From positions 1 through 35,873 of the forward strand of contig NZ_JAKIKW010000033.1 in the NCBI RefSeq assembly GCF_023283945.1: DNA of 35,873 bases, given 5' to 3'. Positions 1 through 8,099 of this stretch are shown here, piece after piece (position 1 is the stretch's first letter; each line of letters opens with the position of its first letter). This DNA is from Shewanella gelidimarina. Lineage in GTDB: Bacteria > Pseudomonadota > Gammaproteobacteria > Enterobacterales > Shewanellaceae. The position numbers and the translations under genes were made by a program. The notes below the pieces were generated by a model. The model searched no databases. It had not been told where the DNA came from and saw only the letters and a program-made list of their open reading frames with translations.

Positions 1-22
1 AGTGCTTGAGATACGTCCATAA

Positions 23-55
23 AAAATCCGAATGTAAGGAATACATTCGGATTTT
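23..55. terminator. Bidirectional intrinsic terminator downstream of ldh
   Basis: A perfect 14-bp stem (23-36 with 42-55) closes a 5-nt loop. On the minus strand it ends in a run of T, so it can terminate the leucine dehydrogenase transcript about 90 nt after its stop codon. The plus strand also has T residues after the stem, so it may serve a gene entering from the left edge. Confidence 0.85.
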
Positions 56-145
56 CGCATGCTGAGAAGATCGGTCAACCGATCAAATATTGACTAACTG
101 ATCGGCATTAAAGCAAGTGCTTGGTTTTTTTTAAGGTGCTAGGTT

Positions 146-1177
146 TTACTTAGCGGCATTAATGATTTTGCGCGCCATTTCATCAGCAACATCACCCGTT
201 GTACGGTCTTGCTCGTCTGACTGTTTGAAAATAGTCAGTAGTGTGTTGTAGATCTCTTCTACTTTGGCTGTCGCTGCGGTTGCATCATAGTCTTTTTCAA
301 AAGAGACATTGATAATACCGCCTGCATTAATAACGTAATCCGGAGCATAAAGGATATTTTGCTCCTTTAACAACTCGCCATGACGAACTTCAGCGAGCTG
401 GTTATTGGCACAACCAGCAACAATAGTCGCTTTTAACATCGGAATAGTAATGTCGTTGATTGTTGCTCCGAGTGCACAAGGGGCATAGACATCCACATCT
501 TGATGATAGATATCTTGAGGTGCTACAACGGTGGCACCAAACTCAGTTGCCACTTTGTCTAACGACTCTTGATTGATATCGGTAACGATGAGTTCTGCGC
601 CTGCTTCGTGAAGGTGGCGACACAGGTAGTAACCAACATGTCCGACGCCTTGAACAGAGATCTTAAGTCCCTTAAGGCTGTCTATGCCACGCTGATGCTT
701 TACAGCAGCTTTAATACCCAAGAAAGTACCAAGCGCAGTATATGGCGAAGGATCGCCACTCTTACCTTCTAAACCCGCCATATAAGGGGTTTCTTGATGT
801 GCAATCATAATATCGGTTGTTGATACACCAACATCTTCAGCAGAATAGTACTTTCCACCTAGGGTATCGATACAACGACCGAAAGCTCTAAAGAGGGCTT
901 CACGATCTTTGATTTTTGGATCGGCAATAATAACTGACTTACCACCGCCCATGGTTAGGCCAGCTAATGCATTTTTATAGGTCATTCCACGAGAAAGACG
1001 CAGTACGTCAGTTATCGCTTCATCGTCAGATTCATAGTTCCACATTCTACAGCCACCAACAGCAGGGCCTAAGTTTGTGTTATGAATTGCAATAATGGCT
1101 TTGAGGCCGCTTTCTTTATCCTGACAAAAAACTACTTGTTCATGGTCGTCAAAAGAGATGTGATTGAATACTGCCAC
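146..1177 (-). CDS. ldh: Leucine dehydrogenase (Glu/Leu/Phe/Val dehydrogenase family)
   Basis: Cytosolic NAD-dependent oxidative deamination of branched-chain amino acids to 2-oxo acids, the entry step of leucine, valine and isoleucine catabolism. The 343-residue product has the expected length. It shows the glycine-rich substrate loop with the catalytic lysine (GGGKS, Lys80), the second lysine at 68 (TYKNALAG), and a Rossmann GxGxxG at 177-182 (GVGHVG), all in the positions usual for Bacillus-type LeuDH. The start is GTG at 1175-1177 with a GGAGA-type ribosome binding site about 7 nt upstream. It is a single-gene unit with a strong terminator after it. A palindrome about 160 bp upstream may be an operator. 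Function is secure at family level; preference for leucine over valine cannot be read from the sequence. Confidence 0.93.
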   Translation of the reverse strand: MAVFNHISFDDHEQVVFCQDKESGLKAIIAIHNTNLGPAVGGCRMWNYESDDEAITDVLRLSRGMTYKNALAGLTMGGGKSVIIADPKIKDREALFRAFGRCIDTLGGKYYSAEDVGVSTTDIMIAHQETPYMAGLEGKSGDPSPYTALGTFLGIKAAVKHQRGIDSLKGLKISVQGVGHVGYYLCRHLHEAGAELIVTDINQESLDKVATEFGATVVAPQDIYHQDVDVYAPCALGATINDITIPMLKATIVAGCANNQLAEVRHGELLKEQNILYAPDYVINAGGIINVSFEKDYDATAATAKVEEIYNTLLTIFKQSDEQDRTTGDVADEMARKIINAAK

Positions 1178-1334
1178 TTGTTGATCTCCGCTATGAGCAT
1201 CAATAATGCCGCTACTGCTAGATTACAGTGCGATCTGTTTGTTATATTTATTGCAGAACGATAGCATTTAGCGATACTCTCAACAAAGTAAAGATTAGGA
1301 TTATTTGTGATCTGTGTGGCAATCCTGCTTTCCA

Positions 1335-1352
1335 CCTTACGTTAACGTAAGG
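1335..1352. promoter_or_regulatory. 18-bp perfect palindrome, candidate LiuR-like operator
   Basis: The sequence ccttacgttaacgtaagg is fully self-complementary. It lies between the divergent leucine dehydrogenase and DUF4826 genes. Its TTACGT/ACGTAA half-sites resemble, from memory, the sites assigned to the MerR-family regulator LiuR, which controls branched-chain amino acid degradation in gammaproteobacteria. The palindrome is seen; the regulator is inferred. Confidence 0.5.
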
Positions 1353-1433
1353 TTTTAAGTGTTATTGATGCTAGTTAAGTTTGTAAATTATTAGAGAGCT
1401 GCTGTTTTTAGGGACTCAAAAGAAAAATAAGAA

Positions 1434-1440
1434 AGGAAGG
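1434..1440 (+). promoter_or_regulatory. Ribosome binding site of the DUF4826 gene
   Basis: The sequence aggaagg ends five bases before the ATG at 1446 and fixes that start. Confidence 0.7.
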
Positions 1441-1445
1441 AAGAG

Positions 1446-1883
1446 ATGGCTGAACAAGAAGTCGATCAAGCTCAAGATCAAGAAGCATTAAGACAAGAGT
1501 GGATCAGAACTCAATTTCAAAAAGCAAACAAGTTTCTCGCTGAAAAAGGGATTTTGCCAAATAAGGTTCATGCTGATGAAAGCCGCTATTTAGCGCCATT
1601 TGTTGCTATTTGGAAAATGGATTCTAAAAAACCCTCTAAGCAGACATTTTGGGTGATGTCCGGTGACCTGCCTTCTGACTACGTTGATGTTAACGTTGCT
1701 GCTACTGCTAGAGATGCGGTTCGTCATTTTTCTATGATGTGGCAAATGAAAGCAGAGAATATTCAGCGCTCAAGTTTGGTCAACGATCCAGCGCAAGCTA
1801 AGTTTGCAAACTTACTTATCTCACGAGCTGAAGGACTGTATAAAATGCAGGCCGATGATAAGATCTGGGGTCCTGCTGCTTAA
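1446..1883 (+). CDS. DUF4826-like conserved protein
   Basis: A 145-residue soluble, acidic protein without signal peptide or membrane segment. It begins with a charged Glu/Gln-rich helix, has a WKM...FWVMSGDLPSDY core at about residues 58-80, and a helical C-terminal half. I recognise it as resembling the uncharacterised DUF4826 family of Shewanella and Vibrio relatives; no function is known to me. A strong ribosome binding site supports the ATG start and a clear terminator follows. It is transcribed divergently from leucine dehydrogenase and shares the palindrome-bearing intergenic region, so co-regulation with branched-chain amino acid catabolism is possible but unproven. Confidence 0.75.
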   Translation: MAEQEVDQAQDQEALRQEWIRTQFQKANKFLAEKGILPNKVHADESRYLAPFVAIWKMDSKKPSKQTFWVMSGDLPSDYVDVNVAATARDAVRHFSMMWQMKAENIQRSSLVNDPAQAKFANLLISRAEGLYKMQADDKIWGPAA

Positions 1884-1911
1884 TCTATTTTCATTAAGTT
1901 AGTGATGTAAG

Positions 1912-1948
1912 CGCCTGAATAAATTATATTATTCAGGCGTTTTATTTT
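1912..1948 (+). terminator. Intrinsic terminator after the DUF4826 gene
   Basis: An 11-bp perfect stem (1912-1922 with 1929-1939) closes a 6-nt loop and is followed by tttatttt. It begins 28 nt after the stop codon. The remaining 150 bases up to the next terminator hold nothing I can recognise. Confidence 0.85.
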
Positions 1949-2105
1949 GTGTGATTTTTCTAATTCAATATTCTTACCAAGCAAATAGCATAAGAGCCCA
2001 TTTTTGTATAACCAAGACTGCAGTTCACTACCCAATCATGTCAGTTTTCGATAACTGCATTATTGTGTCTTCAAATCGTGTTGTTTAATTTTGGAGTGGT
2101 CAGAT

Positions 2106-2129
2106 AAAAAGACCGCGTTGAAGCGGCCT
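2106..2129 (-). terminator. Intrinsic terminator after roxA
   Basis: Read on the minus strand, a 7-bp stem with one G-T pair (2110-2116 with 2123-2129) closes a 6-nt loop and is followed by a T-run. It lies 30 nt beyond the roxA stop codon. Confidence 0.65.
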
Positions 2130-2159
2130 GTTTAAAATAAGAATATTTGTTTTTTGTTA

Positions 2160-3287
2160 TTAGCCTAAGTAAAAGTAGCCACGATTAAGCAGTGTCAAAA
2201 TCAAATCTTGAGTCGCGCTGTTTTGTATCAGCTGTTGAGTTTTCTCAGTATCAAAACTGAAGCTGTTAGCCAAAACCGTCACCTCGGCTGTGATGTCTGT
2301 TGAATGCACAAAGGCTTCACCGTTAACAAATACTCGAGATATCGTGTCATTTTCTAGCTGTAACAATTTTAAGCCACCAATACGGTATAACTGCGCGCCT
2401 TGTTCAATATCGTCCATCAGCATATCGGCAGTGTAAGGGTCCTCTGGCTCACATAAATCCAATTCAAATCGGTTCTGACTCAGCATGTTACCCAACATCA
2501 TTTGATAACTTTCTGGCGAACTGGCCAGCTCGCTTATCAGTGCCATCATATCTTGCTGGTGGCTGATGCTCACTTGGCTAGCAATCGTCGGCTCAGATGT
2601 TGATGTAAAGCGCTTTAGGCCGGTATTGGTATCAATGAGTGCGTCAGCTAACGAACTGAATAGCTCTTGTTGGCTTGGGGCTCTATAGCCTATTGAATAG
2701 CTCATCGCCGTGGTTAAGGTTTGGCCTTGGTGCGGATAACCTGGAGGAATGTAAAGCATGTCGCCTTTTTCCAGAACCACATCAATGATAGGCGTGAACC
2801 CTTCAATTAATGGCGTGGTTGGGTCATTATTTTTCGGCGCATATTGGCCTTTTTCACCCACAGTCCAATGGCGTTGACCTTCACCCTGGATAATAAACAC
2901 ATCGTAGTTATCAATATGTGCACCCACGCCGCCGCCAGGCGTTGCAAAAGAGGCCATTAAATCATCGAAGCGCCAGTCAGGAATAAAGCGGAAGGCATCA
3001 ATAAAGTGAGCAGAATCAGGATGCCAATGATTTAACGCCTGTACCAGCAATTGCCAATGGCTGCTGCCAAACTTATCATAATCTTCAAAAGGTCCTTGGC
3101 AGATCTGCCAATCGTTGTCTTTGGTCACCACAACGCGAGAAGAGACTTCTTCCTCACAGGCTAAGCCTGCAAGTTCATCTGGGCTGATGATCTCTTCAAA
3201 GTTAGGAAAAGCATTTTTGATAAGTAACGGCTTTTTTTGCCAATAGTCGGTAAGAAAAGCGTTGGTGTCTAAGTTAAGACTGTACAT
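2160..3287 (-). CDS. roxA: RoxA-type 50S ribosomal protein uL16 arginine 3-hydroxylase (cupin/JmjC)
   Basis: A 2-oxoglutarate/Fe(II) oxygenase of the YcfD/RoxA type, which in Escherichia coli hydroxylates an arginine of ribosomal protein L16. The 375-residue length matches E. coli YcfD. The iron triad is visible as HxD (His124, Asp126, in GAHIDNYD) and a distal His186 in the YIPPGYPHQG segment; a winged-helix C-terminal region follows. It lies just downstream of purB on the same strand, but a strong terminator separates them, leaving only 33 nt before the ATG. No Shine-Dalgarno sequence is evident there. In E. coli the phoPQ genes lie between purB and ycfD; here they are absent. Confidence 0.92.
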   Translation of the reverse strand: MYSLNLDTNAFLTDYWQKKPLLIKNAFPNFEEIISPDELAGLACEEEVSSRVVVTKDNDWQICQGPFEDYDKFGSSHWQLLVQALNHWHPDSAHFIDAFRFIPDWRFDDLMASFATPGGGVGAHIDNYDVFIIQGEGQRHWTVGEKGQYAPKNNDPTTPLIEGFTPIIDVVLEKGDMLYIPPGYPHQGQTLTTAMSYSIGYRAPSQQELFSSLADALIDTNTGLKRFTSTSEPTIASQVSISHQQDMMALISELASSPESYQMMLGNMLSQNRFELDLCEPEDPYTADMLMDDIEQGAQLYRIGGLKLLQLENDTISRVFVNGEAFVHSTDITAEVTVLANSFSFDTEKTQQLIQNSATQDLILTLLNRGYFYLG

Positions 3288-3310
3288 GTTTTGGCAGCAC
3301 TCATAAAAAG

Positions 3311-3348
3311 GATAAAAATAAAGGCGATAAGCCTAAGCTTACCGCCTT
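3311..3348 (-). terminator. Intrinsic terminator between purB and roxA
   Basis: On the minus strand a 12-bp stem (3321-3332 with 3337-3348, one G-T pair) closes a 4-nt loop and is followed by tttattttta. It lies 46 nt past the purB stop codon and directly upstream of roxA. Confidence 0.8.
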
Positions 3349-3394
3349 ATTTGAACCATTAGTAGTCAGTTAAGCTACCAAGGGTGTTGTTCGT

Positions 3395-4765
3395 TTACTT
3401 AAGCTCATCAACAAAAGTTTCAGCACGGCCAATGTAATTGGCGGGTGTCATCTTCTTAAGTTCAATTTTCACTTCATCAGGTAGCTCAAGACCATCGATA
3501 AAGACAGCAAGTTGCTGACCGTCGATGCGCTTACCACGAGTGAGTTCTTTTAGCTTTTCATATGGCTTTTCGATGCCATAACGACGCATTACTGTTTGTA
3601 CTGGTTCTGCAAGTACTTCCCAGTTGCCATCAAGTTCTTTGCGAAGTTGCTCTTCGTTAACTTGTAGCTTGCTGATCCCTTTCAATGTCGATTGATAAGC
3701 GATAAGCGAGTGGGCGATACCCACGCCTAAGTTACGTAAAACAGTAGAGTCAGTTAAGTCACGTTGCCAGCGAGATATCGGAAGCTTAGCGGATAAGTGC
3801 TGCATTAACGCGTTTGCAATCCCTAAGTTACCTTCAGAGTTCTCGAAATCAATCGGGTTAACTTTATGCGGCATGGTTGAAGAACCAATTTCACCGGCAA
3901 TGGTACGCTGCTTAAAGTGACCTAAGGCGATGTAACCCCAAATATCACGATCGAAATCGATAAGAATGGTGTTGAATCTTGCTAACGCGTCAAATAGCTC
4001 AGCAATGTAATCGTGTGGCTCAATTTGAGTCGTGTACGGGTTCCAGTTGATGCCAAGACTCGTCACGAAACGTTGTGAAAGGGCATGCCAATCAACTTCT
4101 GGGTAAGCAGAGATGTGCGCATTATAGTTACCTACAGCACCATTGAGCTTGCCCATGATTTCAACGTTTGCAACTTGTTTAAGCTGACGCTCAAGACGCA
4201 CAACAACGTTAGCCATCTCTTTACCTAAGGTAGAAGGCGAAGCTGGTTGACCGTGTGTACGCGACATCAAGGGTACCGTCTTGTGCTCTCTTGCTAATGC
4301 TTTAATCGCATCAATAATTTTCTGGCAATCAGGCATAACCACTTGATCACGCGCTTCCGTTAGCATCAATGCGTGAGAAAGGTTATTGATATCTTCAGAC
4401 GTACAAGCAAAATGAACAAACTCGTCAATAGCAACAAGTTCAGCATTATCCGCGATACGTTCTTTAATGAAGTATTCAACCGCTTTAACATCGTGGTTAG
4501 TGGTGGCTTCAATATCTTTTACGCGCTGGGCATCTGCTTCGCTAAAGTTATCTTTAATCTGATCAAGTAAAGCAAGTGCTGCTTCACTAAAAGGGGGAAC
4601 TTCTTTAATCTCTGGGCTGCTAGATAGCAGTTTTAGCCAGTTAATTTCGACTTGAACACGATATTTGGTCAGGCCGAACTCGCTGAAAATCCCTCTTAAT
4701 GAGGCGGTTTTACTACCATAACGACCGTCTACGGGAGAGATAGCCGTTAGTGCGGAAAGTTCCAT
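3395..4765 (-). CDS. purB: Adenylosuccinate lyase
   Basis: Cleaves SAICAR to AICAR and adenylosuccinate to AMP in purine biosynthesis, releasing fumarate; a cytosolic homotetramer in known cases. At 456 residues it equals E. coli PurB. Visible hallmarks are the general-acid segment SRTHGQPASP with His171 and the superfamily signature loop GSSTMPHKVNP at 294-304 carrying the catalytic serine (Ser295). The gene is last in the mnmA-hflD-purB run, 29 nt after hflD, an arrangement shared with E. coli. A strong terminator follows. Confidence 0.97.
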   Translation of the reverse strand: MELSALTAISPVDGRYGSKTASLRGIFSEFGLTKYRVQVEINWLKLLSSSPEIKEVPPFSEAALALLDQIKDNFSEADAQRVKDIEATTNHDVKAVEYFIKERIADNAELVAIDEFVHFACTSEDINNLSHALMLTEARDQVVMPDCQKIIDAIKALAREHKTVPLMSRTHGQPASPSTLGKEMANVVVRLERQLKQVANVEIMGKLNGAVGNYNAHISAYPEVDWHALSQRFVTSLGINWNPYTTQIEPHDYIAELFDALARFNTILIDFDRDIWGYIALGHFKQRTIAGEIGSSTMPHKVNPIDFENSEGNLGIANALMQHLSAKLPISRWQRDLTDSTVLRNLGVGIAHSLIAYQSTLKGISKLQVNEEQLRKELDGNWEVLAEPVQTVMRRYGIEKPYEKLKELTRGKRIDGQQLAVFIDGLELPDEVKIELKKMTPANYIGRAETFVDELK

Positions 4766-4794
4766 TAGAAGCTCCTTGATGAACTTGTCTTAAA

Positions 4795-5412
4795 TTATAG
4801 GGTGAGGCTTTTCATAGCTGTATCGACTATTGTTTTTCTTGCGAAGACAAGATGCCTACGCTTGCCTCCTAATTGTCGCCATAACACTGCGCTGCGCATG
4901 GCAGACAGTAGCAGGGCGCGAATTTTTTGCTGAGTTTGGGTGCGTTTGAGAAACTCAGGATTACCTGAAATCTGCAGTTTTGGACCGAGTTCGCTAACAA
5001 TATCACTGTAAATACCGGCGAAATTAGCAATAACTTGTTCATCGGTAATGTCGAAGTGTCCAAGTTGACGGTGTATTTGACTTATCCGCTCAGACAACAT
5101 TCCCATGGCATTGGCAGAGCGCGTTAGTTTGCGCTCCAATGCCAGAATACCCACCAGGTAGCGGGTAACTTCAACATCTTTTTGCTTACTGTCACCCAGC
5201 TGGGCAACAATCATTTCATAGCCTTTCTTTAACGCTTCTTGGTCAGCGTAAACATCGGCTGTCGATTCAGGGTTCGTCACTAACACTGAATTTAAACTTG
5301 CCGCTAGCGCTTCTTTATCGGAGTCGCCATTTCTTGCGATGTATTGTACTTGGGCTACGGCTTGCAATATGCCAGCAAAAGCCATGGTGCGTTCAAACAG
5401 CTGGTCGCTCAT
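4795..5412 (-). CDS. hflD: High frequency lysogenization protein HflD homolog
   Basis: A 205-residue mostly helical protein of the HflD (YcfC) family, peripherally bound to the inner membrane. In E. coli it interacts with phage lambda CII and raises lysogeny frequency; its normal cellular role is unclear. No catalytic motif is expected or seen. Identification rests on length, helical composition (RTMAFAGILQAVAQVQ at the N-terminus) and the invariant position between mnmA and purB. It begins 3 nt after the mnmA stop, so the two are likely translationally coupled. Confidence 0.92.
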   Translation of the reverse strand: MSDQLFERTMAFAGILQAVAQVQYIARNGDSDKEALAASLNSVLVTNPESTADVYADQEALKKGYEMIVAQLGDSKQKDVEVTRYLVGILALERKLTRSANAMGMLSERISQIHRQLGHFDITDEQVIANFAGIYSDIVSELGPKLQISGNPEFLKRTQTQQKIRALLLSAMRSAVLWRQLGGKRRHLVFARKTIVDTAMKSLTL

Positions 5413-5415
5413 GGA

Positions 5416-6531
5416 TTAATCTCTTATTAGTACGTCGATTATTCCGCCGCCAAGGCAGATCTCACCATCATAAAACACAGCTGATTGGCCTGGTGTAACT
5501 GCGGCGACTGGCTCATTAAAGATAACGCGAATTTGATCTGCACTGTCATAAGTCACAGTACAGGGTACATCCTGTTGGCGATAACGGGTTTTTAGAGTGA
5601 TTTTGGCGCCATTTTCTGGCCCTTTTCTATCAACCCAGTGCAGTTGATTAGCGATTAAGCCATTAGACATCAAGCGGGGATGGTTACCACCTTGGCCGAC
5701 AACTAATACATTACGCACTAGATCTTTTTCAACAACATACCAAGGGTCATCATTACTGTTTTTAAGGCCACCAATGCCTAAACCTTTGCGTTGGCCTAAG
5801 GTGTGATACATCAAGCCTTGGTGGGTACCAATGACTTCGCCTTCGCTGGTTTCAATATCACCAGGTTGCGCCGGTAAAAAAGTGGCTAAAAAATCAGTAA
5901 ACTTGCGTTCACCAATAAAGCAGATGCCGGTGCTGTCTTTTTTATCGTGGGTGATGAGTCCCATCTCTTTGGCTATCTCACGGACTTCGCTTTTGTCTAA
6001 CTCACCCACAGGGAATAGTGAACGTGCAACTTGCTCGTGGCTGAGAGTATATAAGAAGTAACTTTGATCTTTATTGCCATCAACACCGCGGAGCATTTGA
6101 GGGATACCATCAATGTCACGGCGGCGCACATAATGACCCATTGCAATGTAGTCTGCATCGAGTATTTCATCTGCAAACTCAAGAAAAGCTTTAAACTTAA
6201 TCTCTTTATTACACATGATGTCTGGATTTGGCGTACGACCCGCTTTGTATTCTGCAAGGAAATACTCAAACACGTTGTCCCAGTATTCTGAGGCAAAGTT
6301 GACGGTATGTAATTTAATACCTAGCTTGTCGCAGACAGCTTGTGCATCTTTTAGATCATCAGCCGCCGCACAATATTCATCCGTGTCATCTTCTTCCCAG
6401 TTCTTCATGAACAGGCCTTCGACTTGATAGCCTTGCTTCATTAGCAAGTAAGCAGAAACAGAGGAGTCAACACCACCGGACATACCGACGATGACTTTTT
6501 TACCTAGATGAGTGGGTTCGATTGATGTCAT
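5416..6531 (-). CDS. mnmA: tRNA-specific 2-thiouridylase
   Basis: Catalyses 2-thiolation of U34 in the Lys, Glu and Gln tRNAs, receiving sulfur through the IscS-Tus relay. The 371-residue product has the PP-loop ATPase motif SGGVDSS at 18-24 and the two catalytic cysteines in their usual contexts: Cys107 (NPDIMCNKEIKF) and Cys204 (DSTGICFIGERKF). A C-terminal beta domain follows (VTPGQSAVFYDGEICLGGG). It is the first gene of the mnmA-hflD-purB unit. The 143-bp stretch between it and nudJ probably carries its promoter or a processing site; no terminator is obvious there. Confidence 0.97.
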   Translation of the reverse strand: MTSIEPTHLGKKVIVGMSGGVDSSVSAYLLMKQGYQVEGLFMKNWEEDDTDEYCAAADDLKDAQAVCDKLGIKLHTVNFASEYWDNVFEYFLAEYKAGRTPNPDIMCNKEIKFKAFLEFADEILDADYIAMGHYVRRRDIDGIPQMLRGVDGNKDQSYFLYTLSHEQVARSLFPVGELDKSEVREIAKEMGLITHDKKDSTGICFIGERKFTDFLATFLPAQPGDIETSEGEVIGTHQGLMYHTLGQRKGLGIGGLKNSNDDPWYVVEKDLVRNVLVVGQGGNHPRLMSNGLIANQLHWVDRKGPENGAKITLKTRYRQQDVPCTVTYDSADQIRVIFNEPVAAVTPGQSAVFYDGEICLGGGIIDVLIRD

Positions 6532-6674
6532 AAATCCTAAAAACCTTTGTGTTTAACGAGTGTCGCAGCCATATATTAGCTAAATATATGGGTAAAAAAT
6601 CTAATTACAAGGGAGCCTAACATCAGCCGCTTTCTGCGGGGGCATATTCTACCATGCATTGGGAGACTGAGCTA

Positions 6675-7127
6675 TCAAAGCAATTGATCATTTAGTATTT
6701 CGAGGGGATAGCGCTTATTGTTTTGATAATCTTCAATGCATTTAAGCACTAGCGGGCTTCGTAGCTTAGATTTAAGCGCGACTATCTCAGTAAATGTAAG
6801 CCATTTAGTGCTCTGTATGACAGGATCTAAAGGCGTAGAAATCAAGCATTTTTTAAGCGTTAAATAAAAGGTATAACGCACAAATGCAAGTTGCTCGGAT
6901 GCGGTATATTGATATATTGCCACGAGTCCCTCGGGCTGGATATCGAGCCCTGTTTCCTCTTGAACTTCGCGAATACACGCAGCGACAATCGATTCGTTTG
7001 CCTCAAGGTGGCCGGCTGGCTGATTATACTTAATTTCACCATCAATCAGCTCTTCAACCAATAAGTAACGATCGTTAGAGGCAATGACACAGGCTACCGT
7101 TGTGTTAGGTTTATACCGTTCAGACAC
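6675..7127 (-). CDS. nudJ: Nudix hydrolase NudJ (phosphatase)
   Basis: A 150-residue Nudix protein of the NudJ/YmfB type, which in E. coli acts on nucleoside di- and triphosphates and on the thiamine intermediate HMP-PP. The Nudix box is complete at 39-61: Gly39, Glu45, Arg53-Glu54, Glu57-Glu58 and Gly60 fit GX5EX7REUXEEXGU. The start is GTG at 7125-7127, inside the rluE reading frame; the genes overlap by 8 nt, so translation is probably coupled. The rluE-nudJ-mnmA order is that of E. coli. Physiological substrate is not determinable here. Confidence 0.92.
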   Translation of the reverse strand: MSERYKPNTTVACVIASNDRYLLVEELIDGEIKYNQPAGHLEANESIVAACIREVQEETGLDIQPEGLVAIYQYTASEQLAFVRYTFYLTLKKCLISTPLDPVIQSTKWLTFTEIVALKSKLRSPLVLKCIEDYQNNKRYPLEILNDQLL

Positions 7128-7803
7128 TTTTAGACCTCATATCCAATTGGCGGTATTGGCCATTGGGTAGATCATCTAGACTCCATTGGCCTATTTTATA
7201 GCGGATTAATCTTAAGGTAGGAAAACCGATATTAGCGGTCATTCTTCTCACCTGACGATTTCTGCCCTCACAAATTTCAATGGTTAACCATGTCGTTGGA
7301 ATGTTGGCACGCTCGCGTATCGCGGGCATGCGCGGCCATATTGTTGGATTTTCCATGATATTAATTTTTGCGGGTAAGGTTAGACCGTCTTTAAGTTCAA
7401 CCCCTTGACGGAGTTTATCGAGATCGACTTCGGTGGGGGCGCCTTCGACTTGAACCCAATATGTTTTAAAGGTTTTCTTTTTAGGTTCAGTAATTTGAGC
7501 TTGTAACTTACCATCATTGGTCAGTAATAAAAGGCCTTCACTGTCTCGGTCTAATCTGCCCGCGGCATAAACATCTTGAATAGGAATAAAGTCTTTTAAC
7601 GTTTTACGGCCCTGTTCATCAGTAAATTGACAAAGTACATCAAATGGTTTGTTGAACAACACGATGATAGGGTCTTGCACCTCTTTAGGTTTAGAGGTTG
7701 GTCGTGATTGGCGGTAGGGCTTATTCGCCGACGTTGCAGAGAAGCCATTGGGTTTGGTGAATTTATTATGTTGTGTTTTTTTCTTTGAAAATGGCTGAGT
7801 CAC
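7120..7803 (-). CDS. rluE: 23S rRNA pseudouridine(2457) synthase
   Basis: RsuA/RluB/E/F-family pseudouridine synthase; RluE of E. coli modifies U2457 of 23S rRNA. The 227-residue product carries the signature GRLDRDSEGLLLLTNDG from residue 82 with catalytic Asp85, followed by the family elements VQVEGAPTE and EGRNRQVRRM. The first 44 residues are a basic, Lys/Ser/Thr-rich tail, likely disordered, before the core begins at DPIIVLFNKPFD. The start is a GTG codon with only a weak ribosome binding site, so the exact N-terminus is less certain. It is divergent from icd, as in E. coli. Confidence 0.93.
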   Translation of the reverse strand: MTQPFSKKKTQHNKFTKPNGFSATSANKPYRQSRPTSKPKEVQDPIIVLFNKPFDVLCQFTDEQGRKTLKDFIPIQDVYAAGRLDRDSEGLLLLTNDGKLQAQITEPKKKTFKTYWVQVEGAPTEVDLDKLRQGVELKDGLTLPAKINIMENPTIWPRMPAIRERANIPTTWLTIEICEGRNRQVRRMTANIGFPTLRLIRYKIGQWSLDDLPNGQYRQLDMRSKSV

Positions 7804-7943
7804 GCGAATTAACTTTTAAAAAGGGGCTAATTATTACATTGTACTGCTCATTGGCCATTAGTGGAATTTGAATCTTGCTCGGAATGTTTTATGATGTCGG
7901 CCATAAAAGTGTGATCCGCAACTAAAATCGCGTGTTTATGCGA

Positions 7944-7955
7944 TCTCAATTGAGA
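7944..7955. promoter_or_regulatory. 12-bp palindrome in the rluE-icd intergenic region
   Basis: The sequence tctcaattgaga is perfectly self-complementary, 145 bp upstream of icd and 140 bp upstream of rluE. The rest of the 296-bp gap holds only AT-rich sequence leading to the icd ribosome binding site (aggac at 8090). A regulatory role is a guess. Confidence 0.25.
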
Positions 7956-8099
7956 ACGTAGCGGCAAACAATATAAAAAGTTATCGCACAGCGTGAGTGA
8001 CGATAAGTATCGAAAGTGACTGAATTTTTTACCTTTTAATCATAAAGATAGACATAACTATTATAAAAATCTTAAATTTAAAATAATGTAGGACAAAAA

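Noticed and set aside
7804..8099. Riboswitch or small RNA in the rluE-icd gap
   Set aside because: Only a 12-bp palindrome and AT-rich sequence are visible; no conserved aptamer-like pattern or terminator precedes icd.
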